A stretch of DNA of 6,963 bases from Paracoccaceae bacterium. Lineage in GTDB: Bacteria; Pseudomonadota; Alphaproteobacteria; Rhodobacterales; Rhodobacteraceae. The notes beneath the pieces were generated by a model that was given only the letters and a program-made list of their open reading frames with translations, was not told the DNA's origin and searched no databases. A program made the position numbers and the translations under genes. Shown piece by piece: positions 1 to 5,663 of this stretch. The stretch spans positions 1 through 6,963 of the forward strand of contig JABGTH010000178.1 in NCBI GenBank assembly GCA_018647275.1, in the 5' to 3' direction. Positions within the stretch are counted from its first letter, which is position 1; each line of letters begins with the position of its first letter.

Positions 1-1355
1 GCTTCAGCCAAATTAATTTGTTTCTCGACCATCGAATACCCTAGATAATTTAGAACCTGAGGATGATCAGGGTTCAGATCCAATGCTGCCCGAAAGTCGG
101 CTTCGGCCTGTTCCCAGTTGTCCAAACGCTCATGCGCAATTGCGCGTGCATAGTGGATGAACCAACGCCCCCGTGACCCCTCAGGGACCAGTTCAAGCGC
201 TCTATCATATGATGCCACGGCATCCACAAACTCGTCTTGGTTACGCAACGCATCACCAAGTGTAGAATGAACAATGGCCATATCCGGAAAACGACGTGCA
301 AGTTGCGCCAAAACTTCGATTGCTGCGTCAGATTTACCAGAACTGCGCAAGGCGGCGGCGCGTCCTAATTCAGCGGCATGTGATGCGGTGTCAGTTCTTG
401 GAACTTTTTTATAGGCATCAATTGCCAGATCAAATTGACCGAGTTCTTCCAATAATTCGGCGCTTAATAGCAATGCATCGATGTGGTCAGGACGCAATGA
501 ATAGGCCAAGCGTGCATACAGTAAGGTATAGTCAGCATCCGCTTCACCGCGTAAAGCCCCCGCAAGGGAATAAAACACTTCGGCAATACCATCGCTTGCT
601 GATGTTGCGTGCGTGAATGGAGCCGTCGTACCCGCTTTGAGCGCTTCCAACAGTGCATCCAGCTCTGGGTCAGTTACATCCCCGAATGCTAGGCGCAGCA
701 ATTGCACCGCCTCTGCGTTGCGATCAAGCTGTGACAACACCTCGGCACGCGCCATGGCACTACGACGCGTTGCAAATGCGCCATCAGCATTGCTGCTTGA
801 GAAAAGGTCATTAGCCCTTTCAAAATCACCGACCACAGCAAAAGCCATCGCTTTGTGATATGTCGCAAAGCCAGACATCCCTGGCTGTTCGGCAACAACA
901 TCAAATTCTTCAAAGGCAGCAGCTGCTTTGCCTTGTCCCAATTTGGCCCACGCAGATACCAACGTGTCGACCAACGGACCAATTCCGCCATTGTCGTCTG
1001 CGCGTGCAATCACACCATCAAAGTTCTTGTTCATCACCAAATCAGCGATCAGAACCATGCTTGCAGTTTGGCTACGCAATTCCAGTTGTTCGATTGCCTT
1101 TGCGATTGGAACCGCTTTTTGAATTTCACCCAGCGCCAAAAGCGACGAAACTGCACCCTCCATCAGCCCTGGATTGGCGCGGTCGCGCGCAAGCGCTTTA
1201 ACAAAATAGGTCGAGGCGTTGCTGAAATCATTCTGCGACGTTGCCTGACGCCCGGCCAAATACGCTCCAGATACGCTTTGCGCAAACACTTGAGGCGCGC
1301 CGACGCTGACGGAAAAAGTCATTGCCACAGCAGTAGACATCAAAAATCGGATCAC
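1..1355 (-). CDS. Exported TPR-repeat protein, C-terminus cut off by the window edge
   Basis: This frame is open for 451 codons from a GTG at 1355 to the left edge, so the C-terminus is missing. The N-terminus (MIRFLMSTAVAMTFS..., then PQVFA-Q) is a Sec signal peptide with a likely cleavage site after VFA near residue 25, which places the protein in the periplasm or envelope. From about residue 280 onward there are TPR-like helix pairs: ALLLSAELLEELGQFDLAI near 290, HSTLGDALRNQDEF near 360, then FIHYARAIAHERLDNWEQAE and ADFRAALDLNPDHPQVLNYL near 400-440. The first half is alanine-rich and helical, probably degenerate TPRs. The GTG is preferred because a GAGG (1363-1366) sits 7 bases upstream and it supplies the Arg of the signal peptide. 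The in-frame ATG at 1340 has no ribosome site, and an in-frame stop lies at 1365-1367. TPR proteins of this kind scaffold protein contacts; the partner is unknown. It lies downstream of ETF-QO but beyond a terminator, so it is probably transcribed separately. Confidence 0.87.
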   Translation of the reverse strand, partial: MIRFLMSTAVAMTFSVSVGAPQVFAQSVSGAYLAGRQATSQNDFSNASTYFVKALARDRANPGLMEGAVSSLLALGEIQKAVPIAKAIEQLELRSQTASMVLIADLVMNKNFDGVIARADDNGGIGPLVDTLVSAWAKLGQGKAAAAFEEFDVVAEQPGMSGFATYHKAMAFAVVGDFERANDLFSSSNADGAFATRRSAMARAEVLSQLDRNAEAVQLLRLAFGDVTDPELDALLEALKAGTTAPFTHATSASDGIAEVFYSLAGALRGEADADYTLLYARLAYSLRPDHIDALLLSAELLEELGQFDLAIDAYKKVPRTDTASHAAELGRAAALRSSGKSDAAIEVLAQLARRFPDMAIVHSTLGDALRNQDEFVDAVASYDRALELVPEGSRGRWFIHYARAIAHERLDNWEQAEADFRAALDLNPDHPQVLNYLGYSMVEKQINLAE

Positions 1356-1384
1356 AGCATCGCCTCATGTTTTGGTTAAGTCCA

Positions 1385-1412
1385 AAGCTAGCACGTCAGC
1401 AAAAAGGTGCAA
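1385..1412 (-). promoter_or_regulatory. Possible promoter of the TPR gene
   Basis: On the minus strand TTGCAC (1407-1412) is followed after 16 bases by TAGCTT (1385-1390). This resembles a sigma-70 -35/-10 pair with a weak -10. It lies 30 bases upstream of the GTG start and downstream of the ETF-QO terminator, which is where a separate promoter would be needed. The match is weak and could be chance. Confidence 0.25.
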
Positions 1413-1467
1413 TGGCTGGGGACCTTTACAGGCCACATTCGGCGCACAGATACGTGATCTAAAATGC

Positions 1468-1489
1468 AAAAAAGCGGACCTTCGTCCGC
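1468..1489 (-). terminator. Intrinsic terminator of the ETF-QO gene
   Basis: On the minus strand, GCGGAC and GTCCGC form a perfect 6-bp GC-rich stem around a GAAG tetraloop (1474-1489). Six T residues (1468-1473) follow directly. The hairpin begins 28 bases after the ETF-QO stop codon, in the right orientation to end that transcript before the TPR gene. On the plus strand the hairpin is followed by CTTTTCGTTT, a poorer U-tract, and no plus-strand gene ends here. Confidence 0.85.
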
Positions 1490-1517
1490 CTTTTCGTTTC
1501 GTCAGTTTTTTACCCGC

Positions 1518-3167
1518 TTACATGTTAGGATAATTGGGGCCATCACCACCCTGCGGGGTCGTCCAGTTGATGTTCTGGCTTGGGTCTTTGATATCGCATG
1601 TTTTGCAGTGCACACAGTTTTGGAAATTGATGACAAACTTGGTGTCTTTGTCCGCTTCCTCAACAAATTCATACACACCCGCTGGGCAATAACGGGCCGA
1701 TGGCCCCGCGTATTTTTCAAGGTTCACACCGACCGGAACACTTGGATCCATCAAATGCAAGTGAGCAGGTTGGGACTCTTCATGGTTGGTGAATGAGTAT
1801 GCAACGTTTGTAAGGCGATCAAACGACAGCTTACCGTCCGGCTTTGGATAATCGATAGGCTTATGCTTTCTGGCTTCTTCAGTGCTGTCAGCATCGTTTT
1901 TACCGTGCTTGAGCGTGCCCAGAAGCGAGAAGCCCAATGTGTTACACCACATATCAAAGCCACCAACGACCAAGGACGTTATCAGGCCAAATTTTGACCA
2001 AAGCGGCTTTACGTTACGTACTTTTTTAAGGTCTTTGCCAATCGCACCGTCGCGAACTTCAGCCTCATAAGCTGTCAATTCATCACCAGAACGATCTGCT
2101 TTGATTGCAACCATTGCCGCCTCAGCAGCGGCTTTGCCTGACAACATCGCATTATGATTGCCCTTGATGCGCGGCACGTTGACCATACCCACAGAACAAC
2201 CAAGCAAAGCAACGCCTGGCGCAACCATCTTAGGCATGGATTGATATCCACCTTCAGAAATCGCGCGCGCACCGTAAGCGACACGTTTGCCGCCTTCCAA
2301 AAGGTCCTTCATCATAGGATGATGTTTGAAACGCTGGAACTCCATGTATGGGAACATATGCGGGTTTTTGTAGTTCAGGTGGACAACAAAACCGACGTAC
2401 ACTTGGTTGTTCTCAAGATGATAAACGAACGAACCACCACCAGCGTTAGAGTTTAGCGGCCAACCCATCGTGTGGGTGACTGTGCCCTCTTTGTGCTTGG
2501 ATGGATCAATCTCCCAGATTTCTTTCATGCCAAGGCCAAACTTTTGTGGCTCGTGTCCATCAGACAAGTTGTATTTGGCAATGACTTCTTTGGACAATGA
2601 CCCGCGCACACCCTCAGACAGGAAGACGTATTTGCCGTGCAATTCCATACCGACTTCGGTGTTTTCACCGATAGATCCATCAGTTTCTAGACCGAAAACA
2701 CCGGCGACTACGCCTTTTACTTCACCGTTGTCGCCATAAACCAATTCGGAACACGCCATACCTGGAAAAATTTCGACACCCAGTTCTTCAGCTTGTTCTG
2801 CCATCCAACGACAAACATTGCCCATAGAAACGATATAGTTGTGGTGGTTACTCATCAGCGGTGGCATCGGCGCGTTCGGAATACGCAACTTGCCGGCTTC
2901 GCCAAGCATGTAAAAATTATCTTCTTTGACTGGTGTGTTCAAAGGCGCGCCTTTGGCTTTCCAGTCAGGGATCAATGCATCCAGTCCACATGGGTCTAGC
3001 ACAGCACCAGATAGGATATGCGCCCCAACTTCGGACCCTTTTTCAAGGACCACAACGTTGCAATCTGCATCAAGCTGCTTCAAGCGAATGGCGGCCGACA
3101 GACCGGCGGGTCCAGCGCCAACAATGACAACGTCATATTCCATTGTTTCGCGTTCAATTTGAGCCAT
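1518..3167 (-). CDS. Electron-transfer flavoprotein:ubiquinone oxidoreductase (ETF-QO)
   Basis: This 549-residue protein is full length for the family. ETF-QO takes electrons from reduced electron-transfer flavoprotein, which collects them from acyl-CoA and amino-acid or methylamine-type dehydrogenases, and passes them to ubiquinone at the cytoplasmic membrane using FAD and one 4Fe-4S cluster. The FAD-binding GAGPAG motif is at residues 17-22 after a beta strand (YDVVIVG). SGAVLDPCGLDALIPDW follows at about 53-69. The C-terminal iron-sulfur module is intact: Cys494 in RYCPAGVYEF, then Cys518, Cys521 and Cys524 in NCVHCKTCDIKDP, matching the cluster ligand spacing of the mammalian enzyme. The first Met is chosen because AAGGAC (3175-3180) lies 7 bases upstream; Met9 has no such site. 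The gene is divergent from greA and ends at a clear terminator. No ETF subunit genes lie in the window. Nothing in the sequence suggests damage. Confidence 0.97.
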   Translation of the reverse strand: MAQIERETMEYDVVIVGAGPAGLSAAIRLKQLDADCNVVVLEKGSEVGAHILSGAVLDPCGLDALIPDWKAKGAPLNTPVKEDNFYMLGEAGKLRIPNAPMPPLMSNHHNYIVSMGNVCRWMAEQAEELGVEIFPGMACSELVYGDNGEVKGVVAGVFGLETDGSIGENTEVGMELHGKYVFLSEGVRGSLSKEVIAKYNLSDGHEPQKFGLGMKEIWEIDPSKHKEGTVTHTMGWPLNSNAGGGSFVYHLENNQVYVGFVVHLNYKNPHMFPYMEFQRFKHHPMMKDLLEGGKRVAYGARAISEGGYQSMPKMVAPGVALLGCSVGMVNVPRIKGNHNAMLSGKAAAEAAMVAIKADRSGDELTAYEAEVRDGAIGKDLKKVRNVKPLWSKFGLITSLVVGGFDMWCNTLGFSLLGTLKHGKNDADSTEEARKHKPIDYPKPDGKLSFDRLTNVAYSFTNHEESQPAHLHLMDPSVPVGVNLEKYAGPSARYCPAGVYEFVEEADKDTKFVINFQNCVHCKTCDIKDPSQNINWTTPQGGDGPNYPNM

Positions 3168-3229
3168 TCTGTGAGTCCTTTTTCATAGGCGTCGAACATC
3201 AAGATTCGAACGAAATATTCTTTCACATT

Positions 3230-3258
3230 TTGCTACCCTAGCAGGCAGATCAATGCAA
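3230..3258 (-). promoter_or_regulatory. Possible promoter of the ETF-QO gene
   Basis: On the minus strand TTGCAT (3253-3258) and TAGCAA (3230-3235) are separated by exactly 17 bases, like a sigma-70 promoter with a moderate -35 and a weak -10. Transcription would start near 3223, leaving a leader of about 55 bases before the ATG. The two TCGAAC copies (3192-3211) would lie inside that leader. No experimental support; a weak pattern match. Confidence 0.3.
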
Positions 3259-3306
3259 TCTCGACACAACGTAAATCAAATGCGGTTTTTCTGTATGCCT
3301 TAGAGC

Positions 3307-3398
3307 CGTCAGATCGCTGGCCTGGTGCGTCAGATCCTTTTGCACGTGAATGACGATCGCATTGAGAACTGGCCAACGAAGACACCAGGCTGACGCAC
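3307..3398. repeat. Cluster of short direct and inverted repeats
   Basis: CGTCAGATC occurs twice (3307-3315 and 3328-3336), 21 bases apart, about two helical turns. GCCTGGTG (3320-3327) is the inverted partner of CACCAGGC (3383-3390), and GTGCGTCAG (3325-3333) is the inverted partner of CTGACGCAC (3390-3398). The two inverted pairs share bases 3325-3327 and 3390, so in an RNA only one could form at a time. This could be an operator region, an RNA structure or coincidence. Each repeat is only 8-9 bases, so chance is a real possibility. Confidence 0.4.
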
Positions 3399-3490
3399 GC
3401 AATGCAACACAACAGCCAAGAACAGCCCAACATGTTTAGAACACTTGCATTTAGATGCCCCTTTGGGTCATTTGGGACGTAACCTTTAAC

Positions 3491-3513
3491 AGCGGCCCAT
3501 TTAGGCCGCTTTT
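3491..3513 (+). terminator. Terminator-like hairpin in the greA leader
   Basis: AGCGGCC (3491-3497) and GGCCGCT (3504-3510) form a perfect 7-bp stem with a CATTTA loop, followed by a short run of T (3510-3513). It points along the plus strand and ends 18 bases before the greA ATG, so it lies upstream of the weak GGA ribosome site (3521-3523). No plus-strand gene lies to its left within 3.4 kb. It is therefore either an attenuator in the greA leader or a leftover terminator of a lost gene. The T-run is short, so termination efficiency is uncertain. Confidence 0.55.
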
Positions 3514-3531
3514 CACAGTTGGACCAATGTT

Positions 3532-4002
3532 ATGGAAAAGATCCCAATGACCCGCAAAGGGCACACTGATTTGGAAGTAGAGCTAAAGCACCTAAAAACG
3601 GTCGAACGCCCTACCATCATCAGAGCCATTGCAGATGCACGTGAACACGGCGATTTGTCCGAGAACGCAGAATATCATTCAGCTAAAGAAAAACAGTCCT
3701 TCATCGAGGGACGTGTGAAAGAGCTAGAGGGCGTTATTTCATTGGCAGATGTCATCGATCCTGCAAAAATGTCAGGTACGATCAAGTTCGGCGCAAAAGT
3801 CACTTTGGTCGACGAAGACACTGACGAGGAAAAAACCTATCAGATCGTTGGCGAATATGAGGCCAGCATTGAAGCAGGTCTGCTTAACATCAAATCCCCA
3901 ATCGCTCGTGCTCTTATTGGCAAGGACGAAGGCGACAGTGTTGAGGTACGCACACCTGGAGGTGTGAAATCTTACGAAGTTCTCTCCATTGTTTTCGCCT
4001 GA
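3532..4002 (+). CDS. greA: Transcript cleavage factor GreA
   Basis: This 156-residue protein is the normal GreA length. GreA enters the secondary channel of RNA polymerase and triggers cleavage of backtracked RNA so that elongation can resume. The N-terminal coiled coil runs over roughly residues 10-75 ([15 protein letters not shown], then [20 protein letters not shown]). The tip acidic residues known to act in cleavage, Asp41 and Glu44 in [10 protein letters not shown], are present. The C-terminal FKBP-like domain holds [37 protein letters not shown] and the closing [11 protein letters not shown]. The start fits the family N-terminus (xxIPMT). The ribosome site is weak (GGA, 8 bases upstream). 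It is followed after 15 bases by a membrane protein gene on the same strand, suggesting co-transcription. A terminator-like hairpin in its leader may control it. Confidence 0.97.
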   Translation: MEKIPMTRKGHTDLEVELKHLKTVERPTIIRAIADAREHGDLSENAEYHSAKEKQSFIEGRVKELEGVISLADVIDPAKMSGTIKFGAKVTLVDEDTDEEKTYQIVGEYEASIEAGLLNIKSPIARALIGKDEGDSVEVRTPGGVKSYEVLSIVFA

Positions 4003-4017
4003 TAGGATCGTGGAAAA

Positions 4018-5037
4018 ATGTCCAATCAAACCTCAAAATCCCGCCCGACCCCTTTGGGTATATACGACCGCCCAGTTTATAGCGCAGTCAGTGGGATCGA
4101 GACCATCGCAATCGTCTTAAGTGCGATTTGGTTGATTGGCGCAGCTATATTTTCCCTTACCTTGCCGGACCAACCTAATGTACCTTTCGATCGTGACGGA
4201 TTGCGTTTTCTTATGACTATGCTCGCAATCTTTATGCCTGCTGCAATGATTTGGGTTGCCGCCACCGCAGCTCGTGCCAGCCGTGTTATACGTGAAGAAA
4301 GCCAACGTTTGCAGGCGGAAATCGATGCTATTCGTCAAGCATATATTGCGCAATCACAAGGTCGCGACTTGTCTAACGAACCCTCGGTTAGGCGGAAGTT
4401 AGATGAAATCGCAGCCGCGGCACCCAAGACGGAAACAACATTGGCAACATTCGCAAGACGTCGGGACACTGCCGGTGAACCAACCCGCTTCACCGCACCA
4501 GTTGTTGTCGAAACGGATGATCAACCTGCCCTCGCATTGGGAACAACAGCCGAAGACATCACTCCGCCATTGGCAACAGAAGACTTTATTCGGGCAATGA
4601 ATTTCCCAGAAACAGCAGAAGACGAAGTTGGTTTTGCCGCATTGCGCCGCGCCCTTAAGGATCGGGAAGCAAGCCAACTGATCCGAGCGGCACAAGACAT
4701 TTTGACCCTACTAAGCCAAGACGGCATTTACATGGATGATTTGCGCCCCGATCGTGCACGCGCGGAAATTTGGCGTCAGTTTGCGGGTGGAACACGTGGT
4801 CTTCCTGTTGCTGCACTTGGTGGCGTTCGAGATCACTCTTCATTGGTTTTGACTTCGGGTCGTATGAAACAAGACCCGATTTTTCGCGATGCAGCGCACC
4901 ACTTTTTGCGCCGATTTGATAGGGTATTTGCTGAGTTTGAGCCGCGTGCCAATGATAGCGAGATCTCTGCGCTTTCAGACACACGCACGGCACGGGCATT
5001 TATGTTATTGGGTCGTGTCGCTGGTACGTTTGACTAA
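4018..5037 (+). CDS. Uncharacterised two-helix membrane protein with a cytoplasmic C-terminal domain
   Basis: I do not recognise a named family for this 339-residue protein; I suspect a conserved roseobacter protein of unknown function. A short polar N-terminus (about 1-25) is followed by two likely membrane helices at about 27-49 (ETIAIVLSAIWLIGAAIFSL) and 63-84 (RFLMTMLAIFMPAAMIWVAA). Residues 86-112 (ARASRVIREESQRLQAEIDA...) look like a short coiled coil. A low-complexity linker of about 113-185, rich in Ala, Thr and Pro, leads to a folded, charged C-terminal domain (about 186-339) with FAALRRALKDREASQLIRAAQDIL, DGIYMDDLRPDRARAEIWRQF and HHFLRRFDRVFAEFEP. Both ends are probably cytoplasmic. 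It starts 15 bases after greA; AGGA (4004-4007) lies 10 bases before the ATG. Position next to greA suggests co-expression but not a shared function. No terminator is visible between its end and the convergent pseudogene. Confidence 0.87.
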   Translation: MSNQTSKSRPTPLGIYDRPVYSAVSGIETIAIVLSAIWLIGAAIFSLTLPDQPNVPFDRDGLRFLMTMLAIFMPAAMIWVAATAARASRVIREESQRLQAEIDAIRQAYIAQSQGRDLSNEPSVRRKLDEIAAAAPKTETTLATFARRRDTAGEPTRFTAPVVVETDDQPALALGTTAEDITPPLATEDFIRAMNFPETAEDEVGFAALRRALKDREASQLIRAAQDILTLLSQDGIYMDDLRPDRARAEIWRQFAGGTRGLPVAALGGVRDHSSLVLTSGRMKQDPIFRDAAHHFLRRFDRVFAEFEPRANDSEISALSDTRTARAFMLLGRVAGTFD

Positions 5038-5069
5038 ATCTTGTCAGCACAAACTGTATCGATCACCGC

Positions 5070-5557
5070 TTAATTCTTCGGGTTAAAAACCGCAGAATAG
5101 CTGTGTTCATCAATCGTTAACGTCACGACGGTGCCTTGCATTTCAGACCCTGACACCCTGATTTTTCCCAAGTCAGATGCTGTTAGGCGATCATCCGCAT
5201 CAATGGTAAAGCTAATTGATGCACCTGCTTCCAACCCGCCCAGTGGCATACGCAAACGTTCGGCACCATCCGCGACTTTCAGATTTACAGGTGTACTTTG
5301 TGAGGGTTACTACACCTCGACGCCAGAGCCACCGCTCTGAATATCAAAAATCAGCTTACCAGCGGATTGGCGTAAATCAAATTGAACATCTGCCTGAATA
5401 ATACCACGTTCTGATCCGTTGGTCAGAACAAACCGATCAACTGGAGCACCCTCTAAAAATCAAACATCCAAGCTCACGTCGCAATTAGGTTCACCGGAAA
5501 AAGCCGCGATTGGGCTGGCTAAGAATAATGTCCAAAGCGTCAGGATATTTTTTTAAT
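5070..5557 (-). pseudogene. Broken small exported protein, 'aggregation factor core'-like
   Basis: One minus-strand frame reads as a coherent protein of about 162 residues but is disrupted. The N-terminus KNILTLWTLFLASPIAAFS is a signal peptide. Then come FLEGAPVDRFVLTNGS, QFDLRQSAGKLIFDIQSGG, LEAGASISFTIDADDRLTA and GKIRVSGSEMQGTVVTLTID. This pattern matches, from memory, small secreted roseobacter proteins annotated as aggregation factor core; their role is unclear. Lesions: a TGA (5460-5462), tandem TAG and TAA (5310-5312, 5307-5309), no ATG, and an in-frame TAA just before KNIL. A strong GGAGG (5562-5566) lies 4 bases before an ATT (5555-5557); with ATG there and one more A in the A7 tract (5548-5554), the start would read MKKNIL. 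All three stops are one C-to-T change from a sense codon (CGA, CAG, CAA). Because the frame is kept on both sides, decay looks recent. Its ancestral product is inferred; the stops are directly visible. Confidence 0.8.
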
Positions 5558-5620
5558 GCCGCCTCCAATTGCTTGCTCAACAGCCAGACGTGATTAGTAA
5601 AAAGGCAAACCGGCATAGGG

Positions 5621-5654
5621 TTTCACCCGCCAGCCAACTTGCTAGCGGGTGAAA
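5621..5654 (-). terminator. Strong 3' hairpin after the amidinotransferase gene
   Basis: TTTCACCCGC (5621-5630) and GCGGGTGAAA (5645-5654) are perfect 10-base inverted partners. Read on the minus strand the stem extends by four more pairs, one of them G-U, around an AAGTTG loop, giving 14 pairs. On the plus strand that G-U becomes a C-A mismatch. This favours function in the minus-strand transcript. It starts 9 bases after the stop codon at 5664-5666. There is no immediate T-tract; TTTTT appears about 16 bases further on, after a second small AAACC/GGTTT hairpin. It may therefore be a terminator with a distant U-run or a 3' end-stabilising structure. Confidence 0.6.
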
Positions 5655-5663
5655 GCAATCCTC

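Larger units (their letters stand above)
3168..3531. other. Divergent intergenic region between ETF-QO and greA
   Basis: No convincing gene lies in these 364 bases. On the ETF-QO side are its ribosome site (3175-3180), two direct copies of TCGAAC (3192-3197 and 3206-3211, start to start 14 bases) and a possible promoter (3230-3258). The middle holds a cluster of direct and inverted repeats (3307-3398). On the greA side is a terminator-like hairpin (3491-3513). I could not see a strong sigma-70 promoter for greA. A 66-codon reading frame on the minus strand (3233-3433) starts with a hydrophobic stretch but lacks a ribosome site, so it is not called. An undescribed small RNA is possible but not demonstrated. 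Confidence 0.6.

Noticed and set aside
855..1379. Plus-strand 174-codon open frame opposite the TPR gene
   Set aside because: It lies antisense to a coherent TPR protein with a signal peptide; its composition (many Arg, Cys, His) is typical of an antisense shadow.
3233..3433. Minus-strand 66-codon frame with a hydrophobic, signal-like N-terminus (MLGCSWLLCCIACVSLV)
   Set aside because: No ribosome site upstream of its ATG, an unusual Cys- and Ser-rich composition, no recognisable domain, and it overlaps the repeat cluster and the possible ETF-QO promoter.
5070..5255. A free-standing 61-residue protein (MRMPLGGLEAG...)
   Set aside because: It is the C-terminal fragment of the longer broken frame; its ATG has no ribosome site and begins mid-domain.
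5307..5462. Selenocysteine or general stop-codon reassignment in the broken gene
   Set aside because: All three stop codons would need reading in one small gene, normal genes in the window end in TAA or TGA, the start codon is also lost, and no recoding structure is evident.
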